Source: Alteromonas sp. M12
GTDB lineage: Bacteria > Pseudomonadota > Gammaproteobacteria > Enterobacterales > Alteromonadaceae
Direction: 5' to 3'
Length of the DNA: 64,000 nucleotides
Assembly (NCBI RefSeq): GCF_037478005.1
Contig: NZ_CP144164.1
Location: forward strand, 2,790,001 to 2,854,000
Of this stretch, positions 8,624 to 20,167 are shown piece after piece. The notes beneath the pieces were generated by a model. That model was given only the letters and a program-made list of their open reading frames with translations, searched no databases and was not told where the DNA came from. Both the position numbers and the translations under genes were made by a program. Each line of letters opens with the position of its first letter. Within the stretch, counting starts at the first letter, position 1.

Positions 8624-9303
8624 TTATTCACCACTTTGAAACCTTTGTTGGTTGCATAAACAATTAACAACAAAACAAACGAAAACAACAACAATGTGCC
8701 TGCTAACCAATGTGCCTGTTGATACTCAAGTGATTCTACGTGTTCGTATATTGCGATTGAAACCACTTGAGTTTGACCAGGAATATTACCTCCAATCATT
8801 AACACTACACCGAACTCTCCTAAGGTATGAGCAAACCCTAAGACTGCAGCACTGATGATCCCTGGTTTTAACAATGGAATGATAATCCGAAACAAGCGTT
8901 CTGACTTTGACGCCCCTAACGTTGCAGCTACATCTAACGGACGTTGTTGCAAATTTACAAATGCAGTTTGCAGGGGTTGAATGACAAACGGCAAAGAATA
9001 GATGCAAGAGCCTATGATCAAGCCGGTAAAACTAAAGGCTAAATTACCAGTTCCTAGCGCATTGGATATTTCTCCCAACACCCCATTTGGACTCATCAAA
9101 ATTAATAAATAGAAACCAAGAACGGTAGGAGGTAAAACTAAAGGAAGCGCCACTAATGCTTCAAATATAAACTTATAACGCCACTTAGATTTAGCTAACC
9201 AAAAGCTTAATGGAAAGCCTATCACTAATAATAAAACGGTGGATATAAGTGCTAATTTAATGGTTAGCCAAAAGGCTATTAAATCCGTTTCGCTTAACAT
9301 CAT
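8620..9303 (-). CDS. modB: molybdate ABC transporter permease ModB
   Basis: 227 residues, about five membrane helices, starting with LIAFWLTIKLALISTVLLL. The coupling (EAA) loop is DVAATLGASKSERLFRIIIPLLKPG, shown here as its parts DVAATLGASK and IIIPLLKPG. LALVALPLVLPPTVLGFYLL-like sequence is typical of ModB and CysT permeases. It overlaps modA upstream and modC downstream by ATGA junctions. The dimer forms the molybdate channel across the inner membrane. Confidence 0.92.
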   Translation of the reverse strand: MMLSETDLIAFWLTIKLALISTVLLLVIGFPLSFWLAKSKWRYKFIFEALVALPLVLPPTVLGFYLLILMSPNGVLGEISNALGTGNLAFSFTGLIIGSCIYSLPFVIQPLQTAFVNLQQRPLDVAATLGASKSERLFRIIIPLLKPGIISAAVLGFAHTLGEFGVVLMIGGNIPGQTQVVSIAIYEHVESLEYQQAHWLAGTLLLFSFVLLLIVYATNKGFKVVNK

Positions 9304-10064
9304 GGCAAGATGTAACCATTTTGCTGAATGATGGTTTGAGCAGGTTCAGTAAATAAAAAGGCTGCGAATTGGGCAGTATTTTTATTATTGGACAGTAAAA
9401 TTCCTTGTTGTCTTATGGGTTGATAATCTGTCGTCAGCAACTCAGAAAACGCACTGATAGGCTCTTCCTTCATCATACTCAACGCAACTATGGCAACTTG
9501 CGCATTGCCTGATTTCACAAATTGCATGGCTTGATTAATATTTTCTCCCATTACAATTTTATCACTTACTGCTTGCCAAATGCCTTTACTCAGTAGCCAA
9601 TTTTTAGCCGCTAACCCATAAGGTGCCAGTTTTGGATTGGCAATCGCAATATGTTCAACACGATTGTTGGCTAACTGGCTTAACGAAAACTGCGTTGATT
9701 CAATACTCGGATGAAACACTACCAGCTTCCCATAGGCATAGGTAAATGCCTTGTGATGTTTGGAAAAACCTAGCGCTTCCAACTGTTGAGGGCGTACATC
9801 GTCGGCGGAAAAAAATATATCGAATGGCGCGCCGTGGGAAATTTGCGCATACAATTTTCCGGTAGAGGCTGCGCTAATTAAAACTTTGCTATTGTGGGTG
9901 CGTTCAAACTCAGACTTTAATTGTTTTAACGTAGATAAAAAGTTACTTGCAACCGCCACATGAATCACTTGATTCGCCGCTGCACTGTGCAGATAAAAAA
10001 GAAAGAGTACCCCACACAGCACTCGAACTAATTTTCCGGTATAGCGTTGTTTAAGTTTTTGCAT
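9300..10064 (-). CDS. modA: molybdate-binding periplasmic protein ModA
   Basis: About 254 residues from ATG 10064; an upstream in-frame ATG at 10106 would overlap the SDR gene by 23 bases. The chosen start places a basic n-region and hydrophobic stretch (LVRVLCGVLFLFYLHSAAA) at the N-terminus as a signal peptide. The mature part begins with HVAVASNFLSTLKQL and has the ModA hallmarks ISAASTGKLYAQISHGAPFD, read here as ISAASTGKLY and GAPFDIFFSADD. It captures molybdate or tungstate and delivers it to ModB. Neither start has a good Shine-Dalgarno, so coupling to the upstream gene is likely. Confidence 0.88.
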   Translation of the reverse strand: MQKLKQRYTGKLVRVLCGVLFLFYLHSAAANQVIHVAVASNFLSTLKQLKSEFERTHNSKVLISAASTGKLYAQISHGAPFDIFFSADDVRPQQLEALGFSKHHKAFTYAYGKLVVFHPSIESTQFSLSQLANNRVEHIAIANPKLAPYGLAAKNWLLSKGIWQAVSDKIVMGENINQAMQFVKSGNAQVAIVALSMMKEEPISAFSELLTTDYQPIRQQGILLSNNKNTAQFAAFLFTEPAQTIIQQNGYILP

Positions 10065-10083
10065 GGGGTTTAACAGAAATACT

Positions 10084-10746
10084 TTACCAAGGTAAAATCT
10101 CACCATTGGAATGCCAAAAGCTACCAGTATTATCTAAATTTAACTCTTCAATGCGAGTCAATAGACGCGATGCTGCATCTTGTGCTGAGATATCTCCACC
10201 ATAACTGACCATTTCAGTTTGAACATAGCCAGGGTGCAATAACGCAACAGCTATGCCACGTTCCTTAAGATCGTTTGCCATAGAAACACCGACGGCATTA
10301 AGGGCAGCTTTAGACATTCGATAGCCGTAATAACCACCAGAGCTATTGTCGGTCAACGATCCCATTCGACTGGTGATATGAGCTACTTTAGCGCCTTTTT
10401 TAAGCTGCTCTAGCAAGGTTTGGGTAACGAGTAACGGGCCTAGGGCATTGACTCTAAATTGATGTTCAATCGTATGAGGGTCCCACTCTTTTATTGAATC
10501 TCTACCTAACACGCCAGCGTTATTGATTAATAAATCAATTTTCACATCTTTTATTTTGGCTAATGCACTCGGTAGTGAGTCGGGATTGCCTACATCGACT
10601 TTTGTAACGACCTTAGCTCCACTTTTATCTAACTCGTCCGAACTGTTACGACATAACGCATACACGTCCCAACCTTGGGCTAAAAGCTGCTTGGTTAATT
10701 CCAACCCAATACCGCGATTTGCACCGGTTATAACTGCATTTGGCAT
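10084..10746 (-). CDS. short-chain dehydrogenase/reductase (SDR) family oxidoreductase
   Basis: About 220 residues from ATG 10746, which has GGAG seven bases upstream (an in-frame GTG six bases earlier is too close to it). It is a Rossmann-fold NAD(P) enzyme with TGANRGIG near residues 7-14, the NNAG motif, the catalytic Ser in ITSRMGS and the YxxxK pair in YGYRMSKAAL. The form resembles C-factor/sniffer-like SDRs. Its start lies two bases after the kdsB stop and its end abuts modA. The substrate is unknown. Confidence 0.88.
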   Translation of the reverse strand: MPNAVITGANRGIGLELTKQLLAQGWDVYALCRNSSDELDKSGAKVVTKVDVGNPDSLPSALAKIKDVKIDLLINNAGVLGRDSIKEWDPHTIEHQFRVNALGPLLVTQTLLEQLKKGAKVAHITSRMGSLTDNSSGGYYGYRMSKAALNAVGVSMANDLKERGIAVALLHPGYVQTEMVSYGGDISAQDAASRLLTRIEELNLDNTGSFWHSNGEILPW

Positions 10747-10748
10747 TA

Positions 10749-11513
10749 TCACTCTCCATTTTGTAAGGTTTGAATCAGCTTTTCTAAATCTTCAGGAGTA
10801 TCAATTCCTGTTGGTGGCGCTTTTTGCGCTTCATCAACATGGATGCGTTCTCCATGCCATAAAACACGCAATTGTTCTAACGATTCTATCTGTTCAAGCC
10901 CTGATGGCGCCATATTGACATATTGCTTAATAAAGCCAGCTCGATAGGCATAAATGCCAATATGTCTTAGGTAAAAATCACCAATTTCATCAATACTGTC
11001 GGCGTCCATAAAGCGTGATCTGTCATAGGGTATTGCTGAGCGAGAAAAATACAACGCATAGCCCATCTTATCGGTTACGACTTTTACCACGTTTGGATTG
11101 AAGGCGTCTTCAACATCGGTAATCTTGACTCCCAAGGTCGCCATTTCAGCGTCTTTATATTGAAATAAATTCTCTGCTACTTGGCGTATATTCTCGGCGG
11201 GGATAAAAGGTTCGTCCCCCTGCACATTGACAACTAATTCGTGTGCTAACAAACCTTCGACATCCACCACTTCTGCCAGCCTTTCCGTGCCTGATTCGTG
11301 ATGTGCAGCTGTCATACAGTAATTACCACCAAAATCGGTGACGGTTTTTGCTATACGCGCATCATCGGTAGCCACTATCACTCGGGTAGCCCCTGCTTCC
11401 AGCGCTCTCTCATAAACGTGTTGAACCATTGGTTTACCGCCAATTTCAACTAGTGGTTTTCCAGGAAACCGCGTAGATGCATAGCGAGCAGGAATAATCA
11501 CGGTAAATTTCAT
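10749..11513 (-). CDS. kdsB: 3-deoxy-manno-octulosonate cytidylyltransferase (CMP-KDO synthetase)
   Basis: 254 residues. Activates KDO with CTP for transfer to lipid A. Recognisable parts are the N-terminal nucleotide-binding [20 protein letters not shown] (near 50), [10 protein letters not shown] (near 97-106) with the metal-binding Asp, and SRSAIPYDR. The length equals that of E. coli KdsB (248) within a few residues. The ATG overlaps the ycaR stop (ATGA), as in many gammaproteobacterial lpxK-ycaR-kdsB operons. Confidence 0.95.
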   Translation of the reverse strand: MKFTVIIPARYASTRFPGKPLVEIGGKPMVQHVYERALEAGATRVIVATDDARIAKTVTDFGGNYCMTAAHHESGTERLAEVVDVEGLLAHELVVNVQGDEPFIPAENIRQVAENLFQYKDAEMATLGVKITDVEDAFNPNVVKVVTDKMGYALYFSRSAIPYDRSRFMDADSIDEIGDFYLRHIGIYAYRAGFIKQYVNMAPSGLEQIESLEQLRVLWHGERIHVDEAQKAPPTGIDTPEDLEKLIQTLQNGE

Positions 11514-11716
11514 TGTTTCGCTTTATCCAAATTTTCTATATCAGTGGATGTTAACTCCCGTGCTTCATTTTCAAGCATAACCGGAATATTATCTTTAATT
11601 GAATATGCTAACCGGTCAAACCGACAAATCAACTCAGAATCTTTAGCCTGATATTGCAGCTTACCTTTACATACTGGACACGCCAGTATTTCCAGTAGTT
11701 TTTTATCAAATGCCAT
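11510..11716 (-). CDS. ycaR: Trm112-like zinc-binding protein YcaR
   Basis: 68 residues. Begins [20 protein letters not shown] with a CPxC knuckle; the second half has [21 protein letters not shown]. This is the small Trm112/UPF0434 family, always found beside lpxK and kdsB in enterics. In eukaryotes and archaea Trm112 is an activator of methyltransferases; the bacterial role is not settled. Its second metal site is incomplete (only one further Cys). Confidence 0.9.
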   Translation of the reverse strand: MAFDKKLLEILACPVCKGKLQYQAKDSELICRFDRLAYSIKDNIPVMLENEARELTSTDIENLDKAKQ

Positions 11717-11721
11717 TCGCT

Positions 11722-12714
11722 TTATGTATCCTTATCAATGGAGTCTAGTTTTTGTTTTAGTTGTTGCGAAAAACTTTCCGGTAATTTTGCATAAATTGGC
11801 AAAAACCACCAACTATCTTTGGCTATGTCACGACATTTTACCGCATCTTTTTCAGTCATGACGATAGTACCATTAGGAAAGTCTAGTTGTTTAAATTGGT
11901 AGTGATCAAGAAATGAAATATGTTGTTTTACCGGTACTTGTAAATGCGCTAACAAATTATAAAAGCGCTGAGGATTGCCAATTGCTGCAATAGCCGTAAC
12001 GGGCTCGTTAAAATCTGCAACCGCTTTGTGCTGATTGCCATCCTTTACATTAATAAAGTCCCCAGATTTAATTTCCATGGGTATCTCAGGTGGTATTGGT
12101 GAACCGCTGTTATTAATAACAAAATCGACCGTTTTCAATCTACTTTGCTTTTCCCTCAACGGCCCCATTGGTAATAACCAACCATTACCGTGTTTTCTTG
12201 CCCCGTCAATAACCACAATTTCAATATCACGCTGCAATGCATAGTGCTGCAACCCATCATCACAAATCACTACATTACACTGGTGTTTATCGACCAAGTA
12301 TTTGGCGCCACGTGGACGTTTAGGATCAATAACGACTGGGCAATTGGCGCGCCGTTTGATTAGCAAAGGTTCATCGCCAACGCGATTAACATCGCTTTCA
12401 AAGTCGACACTGGATGGAAATAAAGATGCGTTACCACCATAACCTCGGCTCAAAATACCGGGTTTATAACCTTGCTCAGTTAACCACTTTGCTAAATAAA
12501 CCACTAACGGGGTTTTACCGTTTCCGCCCACCGAGATATTGCCCACCACAATAACCGGAACCGGTATTTTATGGCTTTTCAGCCACCCCAACTTATATCC
12601 AGCTCGCCGTAAACCCGACAACAACCAAAACAGGCAGGTAAGTGGCAATAACACCCATTTGACTAATTGATATTGGGGTAAATTATCAAACCAAACTTTT
12701 TCAATAAAAGTCAC
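11722..12714 (-). CDS. lpxK: tetraacyldisaccharide 4'-kinase LpxK
   Basis: 330 residues, GTG start immediately after the msbA stop. Phosphorylates the 4' position of tetraacyldisaccharide-1-phosphate to make lipid IVA at the inner membrane. Seen are an N-terminal membrane-anchoring helix (about 20-37), the P-loop [13 protein letters not shown] (about 57-69), LSRGYGG, and a Walker-B-like VICDDGLQH with the catalytic Asp and His. The order msbA-lpxK-ycaR-kdsB is the conserved lipid A block. Confidence 0.94.
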   Translation of the reverse strand: MTFIEKVWFDNLPQYQLVKWVLLPLTCLFWLLSGLRRAGYKLGWLKSHKIPVPVIVVGNISVGGNGKTPLVVYLAKWLTEQGYKPGILSRGYGGNASLFPSSVDFESDVNRVGDEPLLIKRRANCPVVIDPKRPRGAKYLVDKHQCNVVICDDGLQHYALQRDIEIVVIDGARKHGNGWLLPMGPLREKQSRLKTVDFVINNSGSPIPPEIPMEIKSGDFINVKDGNQHKAVADFNEPVTAIAAIGNPQRFYNLLAHLQVPVKQHISFLDHYQFKQLDFPNGTIVMTEKDAVKCRDIAKDSWWFLPIYAKLPESFSQQLKQKLDSIDKDT

Positions 12715-14466
12715 TTACTGTTTATTCCCTTCACTAAATTGCAAACTATGTAACTGAGAATAAGCACCTTGTTGTTGCAATAATGTTTGGTGATCTCCTT
12801 GCTCAATTATTTTGCCTTGCTCTATCACCATTATTTGGTCAGCATTCTCAATCGTAGACAAACGATGAGCAACAACAATACTGGTTCTATCTTGTTGTAA
12901 TTTATCTAATGCATCTTGAATTAAACGTTCCGATTCAGTGTCTAGTGCCGAGGTCGCCTCATCCAAAATTAATATGGGAGCATCAAGCAAAATTGCGCGA
13001 GCAATGGCTATTCGTTGGCGTTGACCACCAGATAACTTCAAACCGTTCTCGCCTACCATAGTGTTGTAACCTTCAGGTAATTGATCAACAAATTCCTGCA
13101 CATGGGCAATTTTAGCCGCTTCGTACACACGGGAGCTGTCAATGTCCTCAGACGCATAGGCGATATTGTTAAAAATGGTGTCATTAAAAAGCGTAACGTG
13201 TTGAGAAACCAATGCAAATTGTTTACGTAAATCAGTTAACTTTATTTCTTCAATGGGTATATCGTCTAAACGAATTTGCCCCTGTTGAATATTATAAAAA
13301 CGCGTCAATAAACTAGAGATGGTTGATTTGCCACTGCCAGAACGACCGACTAAAGCAAAGGTTTGGCCCACTTCAACTTTAAAAGATATGTTATTTAACG
13401 CTGGCGTGGGTGTATCAGGATAAGTGAAGGTGACATTGTCGAATTCAATTTTACCCTTCAGGCGACTAATTTGTCTGCTGCCAGTATCCAATTCAATTTC
13501 TTGATCGAGCACATCAAACACACTGGCACAGGCAGCCATGCCCTTTTGAAACTCACTGTTCACCGTGGTAAGTTGCTTGAGGGGTTTGAGCAACATTGTC
13601 ATACAAACCACAACGGTTGTAAAAATTCCAGGAGTAAGATCTTCTACCATGCTAGGTAAGCTAGAAATATACAAAACCACTGCCAATGCAATGGAAGCTA
13701 AAATCTGGATGGATGAAACGCTCAACACACGGGCCACAACTAATTTCATATTTTGCTGGCGATTGTGGTTATTACGTTCGGTAAATTTTAATTTTTCTTG
13801 TTTTTGGCCACCAAACATCAATACAACTTTATGACCTTTGATAACTTGCTCAACTGACGAGGTTAAGTTGCCCATCGTTTGCTGAATCGTTTTACTGACC
13901 TGACGGAATCGTTTGCTGACGATTGACACTATGACCGCAACCACGGGGCCAATTAAGATAAAGACCAATGAAAGTTGCCATGAATAATAAAACATAACCG
14001 CTAATAAACCGATGACAAATGCGCCCTCGCGAATCAAGGTTAATAACGCTTTACTGCCTGCACCTGAAACTTGTTCAGTATCATAAATGACTTTCGAAAT
14101 CAGTCCGCCAGACGCATTATCATCATGATATGAAACCGGAAGATACATGTATTTTTCGAATAATTGCTGGCGCATTTTCATGACAATATGGCTGCCAATC
14201 CATGACAATATGTAAGTTCCCATGAAATTAAATAAGCCACGAGCGATAAATATTGGTACCACGAAATAGGCGGCAATACGCAATGTTTCAAAGTTTTGAT
14301 TGCCCAAACTATTATCAATAATCGGCTGTAATTGAGAAAATATCCAAGAATCAATAGCGGCATATCCGATCATGCCAATAATCGCCATTAAAAACGCTAA
14401 TTTGAATTCCTTCAAATAAACCATAAAACGTTTAAACAGAGATTGTGTGGGAAGCGTTGAATTCAT
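12715..14466 (-). CDS. msbA: lipid A export ATP-binding/permease protein MsbA
   Basis: 583 residues, a fused half-transporter with six N-terminal membrane helices (about 1-320) and an ATPase domain. The ATPase has Walker A VGRSGSGKST (near 372-381), signature LSGGQRQRIAIARA, Walker B ILILDEATSALD and switch VAHRLST. The homodimer flips core-lipid A to the outer leaflet of the inner membrane. The gene starts a compact minus-strand operon that continues into lpxK without a gap. Confidence 0.95.
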   Translation of the reverse strand: MNSTLPTQSLFKRFMVYLKEFKLAFLMAIIGMIGYAAIDSWIFSQLQPIIDNSLGNQNFETLRIAAYFVVPIFIARGLFNFMGTYILSWIGSHIVMKMRQQLFEKYMYLPVSYHDDNASGGLISKVIYDTEQVSGAGSKALLTLIREGAFVIGLLAVMFYYSWQLSLVFILIGPVVAVIVSIVSKRFRQVSKTIQQTMGNLTSSVEQVIKGHKVVLMFGGQKQEKLKFTERNNHNRQQNMKLVVARVLSVSSIQILASIALAVVLYISSLPSMVEDLTPGIFTTVVVCMTMLLKPLKQLTTVNSEFQKGMAACASVFDVLDQEIELDTGSRQISRLKGKIEFDNVTFTYPDTPTPALNNISFKVEVGQTFALVGRSGSGKSTISSLLTRFYNIQQGQIRLDDIPIEEIKLTDLRKQFALVSQHVTLFNDTIFNNIAYASEDIDSSRVYEAAKIAHVQEFVDQLPEGYNTMVGENGLKLSGGQRQRIAIARAILLDAPILILDEATSALDTESERLIQDALDKLQQDRTSIVVAHRLSTIENADQIMVIEQGKIIEQGDHQTLLQQQGAYSQLHSLQFSEGNKQ

Positions 14467-14612
14467 TTATGTGCAACTTATACGTTAGATAACTTGTTGA
14501 TTATAGCTGTAATTCCAATCTATTAAAAATTGATATTACGATTAAAATGATGATTGCATAAAATTTATTTATGCCAACTCTAATTGTTTATTTTTGATAC
14601 AAATGGACTCTA

Positions 14613-16943
14613 TTAATGCCATAAATATCGATTAAACCAGCTTTGTAGTCCTTTATCACGAAAACCAATGACCTTAATTGGTTCACCGCGCAAAGATAAC
14701 TCAAAACTAATTTGCCCAGACTCCGCGGTAGAAATTAGATGGATATCTTGCTCCACATAACGATTTACCACCTGCTGTTTTGGAAAATCCCAACGATTTA
14801 AATAACCTTGACTGAAAATAGCATATTGCGGCGCAGTTGCCCTAATAAAAGGCATGACTGACGATGTGTCGCTGCCATGATGAGCGGCGACTAAAATATC
14901 CACATTTAACAAACTTTGGTATTTATTCATTAATTTGTGTTCAACCTGCTTACTAATGTCTCCAGGCAGTAAGATACTCTGATGACCATCTGACACTAAA
15001 ACAACACAAGAGTGATCATTGCCAATCCCCTTACTTCCCGCTAAAGGCCAAAGCCCAGTTATGGTTAAGTCATGCCACTTAACAAATAGGTTACTATCAC
15101 ATACATCTTGATTCGAAATGAAACCTGTGACCTTAACCCCCGCAAATAATTGCGCTAAACTGCCAGCGTGATCATTGTCAAAATGACTCACAATCACCCA
15201 ATCAAGCGATGTGATATTTTGACTTTTCAAAACAGGTAGCACTACCGCCTGTGCCATATTAAATCCACTAGGATATGCAGCTCCAGTGTCATATAACAGT
15301 GCTTTTTGATCTTGCTCAATCAATACTGAAAGCCCCTGCCCGACATCCAGAATATGCACCTTCCATGTGTCCGTGTTTGCTGGTAAAAAGTAACTTATTA
15401 GCGGAATAATCCCAATAAAACTCAGCACTTTAAACCTGCTTTTAATTGGCATACATACCGCCAGCAATACCAAAAATACGCACGCCCAGACCAAAATTGG
15501 AATACCGGGAAGTTCAATACGAGACCAACTCATTTGAGCAAAGAACGCTAAACCGTCAAGGCTATTATCTAACATCCAGTCAATCCAAGAAAATACAAAT
15601 GCGGCCAAATATTCACAACACAAGAGCAGCAAACAGCCAATTAAACACAAGGGTACTATGCATAAGGTCACCAAAGGAACGGCAAGTAGGTTAACAATAG
15701 GAGAGCTCACTGAAATCATAGAAAAATACACAGCGACAATGGGCATCATCAAAAAACACAGCATAAGTTGTAATCGTAAAACCACTTTGCACTTTTGTTT
15801 AATCTTCGAAGAAAACGTTTGAGCGCTCGTATCTTGTGGAATCGCAGGCCATAGCCAGGTGACTAAACCAATAAAAGCGATAGCACCAAAACTCAACCAG
15901 AAACTGGCACTCAACAAACTCATAGGAGCAATGAGTATAAAGATAAAAATATTGCCTAAGATAAACCATTTAAATGTGATAAAGCGCGCTGTTATTAGCA
16001 GCACTGCCCATACCGATAACATGATCCATGCTCTTAACGTTGGCAACGAAAACCCCGCCAAGTAAGCATAAAAAAACGTGCAAATTAATGTCGTTAGAAG
16101 CGAAATGTGGTGATAATTAATCCGTTGAGATAACGAAGAATAAAAACACAACAAACGTAAAACGAGATTAAATAGCAAGTAACATAACCACGCCACAACA
16201 CCTAAATGTAGACCAGAAATAGCCACTAAATGGGCGACTCCTGTAGCTTGAATCATTTGCCAATCATCGGCTTCTAAACCGGAACGATCGCCAAACGTAA
16301 TTGCCGCTATCCAGCCACTGTGTTGCAAATTAAGTCGCTCAAATTTATCAATTAACTGTTGCCGCAATGTCGAAGTATCATTGATTAAATGCGCTTCTTT
16401 GTTAAGAACATAGCCTGTAGCAACGATGTTTTGCGAGAGTAACCATTTCTGATAGACAAAACTGCCCTCGTTCGCCAGTCCATGAATAGGTTTAAGTTTA
16501 ATCTTTAAAGCAACGACTTGTCCTTGCTTTAGCGGCCATGTAGGTGATTTCCAAGTTAGTCTAATGCGCGACTTTCGATAGTGAGTTTGGCCATTAATGC
16601 TTGCGACTATTAAATTGAATCTTGCGCTTTGTTTCGCACTTACGATTGTTTCGATTGAACCTGTAACTTGTCTAATTTGTCGAATATCTTGCTCTGGTAG
16701 TTGCCAATTAACCCGCCAATGGCCTACACTCGCCATCCACACAATTGCAAATAGCGCCCCTGAGATAAATAGTGCGCTTGAAAAGGGCATAACTAGGGGA
16801 TTTCGTGTGAACAGCCAGGCAATTAGAAGTAATACTGGCAACAAATAGGAACTCGGTAGATGCGTCCACAAAATACTGGACACTGCAATTGTCACAAAAC
16901 TGACAAGCCAAAGTTGTTTATTACGTTGTATAGTGTTTAGCAA
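14613..16943 (-). CDS. comEC: DNA internalization-related competence protein ComEC/Rec2
   Basis: 776 residues. N-terminal helices and a DUF4131-like segment precede the membrane competence domain, with VAHLVAISGLHLG (near 230-242) as its signature and several helices to about 500. A C-terminal metallo-beta-lactamase domain has ILDVGQGLSVLI, the metal-binding SHFDNDHAGS (near 593-602) and AAHHGSDTSS. It forms the inner-membrane channel for single-stranded DNA during natural transformation. It is commonly found next to msbA and a DUF2062 gene in this lineage, which is also the case here. Its start lies only a few bases from the divergent DUF2062 gene. Confidence 0.93.
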   Translation of the reverse strand: MLNTIQRNKQLWLVSFVTIAVSSILWTHLPSSYLLPVLLLIAWLFTRNPLVMPFSSALFISGALFAIVWMASVGHWRVNWQLPEQDIRQIRQVTGSIETIVSAKQSARFNLIVASINGQTHYRKSRIRLTWKSPTWPLKQGQVVALKIKLKPIHGLANEGSFVYQKWLLSQNIVATGYVLNKEAHLINDTSTLRQQLIDKFERLNLQHSGWIAAITFGDRSGLEADDWQMIQATGVAHLVAISGLHLGVVAWLCYLLFNLVLRLLCFYSSLSQRINYHHISLLTTLICTFFYAYLAGFSLPTLRAWIMLSVWAVLLITARFITFKWFILGNIFIFILIAPMSLLSASFWLSFGAIAFIGLVTWLWPAIPQDTSAQTFSSKIKQKCKVVLRLQLMLCFLMMPIVAVYFSMISVSSPIVNLLAVPLVTLCIVPLCLIGCLLLLCCEYLAAFVFSWIDWMLDNSLDGLAFFAQMSWSRIELPGIPILVWACVFLVLLAVCMPIKSRFKVLSFIGIIPLISYFLPANTDTWKVHILDVGQGLSVLIEQDQKALLYDTGAAYPSGFNMAQAVVLPVLKSQNITSLDWVIVSHFDNDHAGSLAQLFAGVKVTGFISNQDVCDSNLFVKWHDLTITGLWPLAGSKGIGNDHSCVVLVSDGHQSILLPGDISKQVEHKLMNKYQSLLNVDILVAAHHGSDTSSVMPFIRATAPQYAIFSQGYLNRWDFPKQQVVNRYVEQDIHLISTAESGQISFELSLRGEPIKVIGFRDKGLQSWFNRYLWH

Positions 16944-16981
16944 TTCCTTTGCCTCAACAGTGGTATGAAATTCGGTTAACT

Positions 16982-17506
16982 ATGCCTAAAAAGATTATTA
17001 AACGCTTTTTACCAGATCATCAAACGATCAAGAACCATAAAGCGTTAAAAATGTTCGGAACTGTACTTCATGACCCCAATTTGTGGCATTTGAATAGAAA
17101 ATCAGCTTCAGGTGCTTTTGGTATTGGGTTATTTTTCGCCTGGTGGCCGGTGCCATTTCAAATGTGGTTAGCAGCTGCTTCTGCCATTCCTTTGCGGGTT
17201 AACCTTCCCCTTTCAATGGCAACAGTGTGGGTAACTAACCCATTTACCATGCCTCCAATGTTTTATCTTGCATATCTTTTAGGTACCAAGGTGTTAGGCA
17301 CACCAGAGCGCCATTTTAAATTTCAACTCAGTTGGGATTGGGTTGTGCAAAGTATGGAAACCATAGGTCCGGCGTTTTTAGTAGGCTGTGGGATTTGCTC
17401 AATCGTGTGCGGTATTGTGGGTTACTTTAGCCTTGATGCCATTTGGCGATATTCAGTAAATAAAGCTTGGAATAAACGTAAATTGCGACCACACAATAAC
17501 CCCTAG
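16982..17506 (+). CDS. DUF2062 membrane protein
   Basis: 174 residues from ATG 16982 (an upstream TTG at 16949 is possible but would push against the comEC start). A basic N-terminus PKKIIKRFLPDHQTIK is followed by SGAFGIGLFFAWWPVPFQMW, two or three membrane helices, and the family signature WVTNPFTMPPMFY. DUF2062 proteins are small inner-membrane proteins of unknown role, commonly divergent from comEC. Confidence 0.88.
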   Translation: MPKKIIKRFLPDHQTIKNHKALKMFGTVLHDPNLWHLNRKSASGAFGIGLFFAWWPVPFQMWLAAASAIPLRVNLPLSMATVWVTNPFTMPPMFYLAYLLGTKVLGTPERHFKFQLSWDWVVQSMETIGPAFLVGCGICSIVCGIVGYFSLDAIWRYSVNKAWNKRKLRPHNNP

Positions 17507-17535
17507 CGTGTCTACATTGGCCTATAAGCTAATGC

Positions 17536-17958
17536 TTATTGGGGATAACGATTATCCATAATGGTTAAGTCTTGAGTAATGATTTGTTTTAAAATCTCCA
17601 GGTTAATATCCGCTAACTTATTGATATACAAGCATGCTTTACTGGTTTTATGTTTACCTAAATTTGCCAATAAGCTCTGATCTTCAGGCAACATTGCGCC
17701 GACATAAATCGTTAAGTTTTGTTTTCGCGGGGAAAATCCACTACGCATAAACTGTTGTTGTTTACCGTTTGCCAACGTGTAGGCGTATCGACCAAAACCA
17801 ACAATTGAACTTCCCCACATTTTTGCTTTTTGAGCTGTGATCTCAGTATATATTTGTAACAAAACCAAAGCATCTTGCTGACGTTGTGCATTCTCAACAC
17901 TATTAATAAAACTCAAGACTTCTGAATCGTTTTCTGTGGTTTTCATGTTTGTGGCCAT
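17536..17958 (-). CDS. DUF1801 domain protein (YdhG-like)
   Basis: 140 residues with a strong AAGGA site before ATG 17958. The motif KMWGSSIVGFGRYAY, then MRSGFSPRKQNLTIYV, and a late Cys-Leu-Tyr-Ile strand (KACLYINKLADIN) are the core of the DUF1801 / YdhG fold, sometimes compared to frataxin-like beta sheets. Function unknown; members have been linked to iron handling and stress in some bacteria, which is not testable here. It lies downstream of ligA in the same orientation, separated by a hairpin. Confidence 0.8.
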   Translation of the reverse strand: MATNMKTTENDSEVLSFINSVENAQRQQDALVLLQIYTEITAQKAKMWGSSIVGFGRYAYTLANGKQQQFMRSGFSPRKQNLTIYVGAMLPEDQSLLANLGKHKTSKACLYINKLADINLEILKQIITQDLTIMDNRYPQ

Positions 17959-17990
17959 ACAAGTTATTCCTTATTTACTGATAGAGCATT

Positions 17991-18012
17991 ACAGCCTATC
18001 TGCATAGGCTGT
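17991..18012. repeat. perfect inverted repeat downstream of ligA
   Basis: ACAGCCTAT and ATAGGCTGT, nine-base arms with a four-base loop, 48 bases past the ligA stop. There is no T-run on either strand, so it is either a weak or factor-assisted terminator, an mRNA 3' stabiliser, or an operator for the DUF1801 gene 34 bases away. Confidence 0.5.
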
Positions 18013-18059
18013 AAATGGATAACCTAAACAAGTTACCTTGAGTAAATATTAGTAACAAT

Positions 18060-20144
<2,085 letters not shown>

Positions 20145-20167
20145 TTACTGCCCCAATAAATTGTAAT

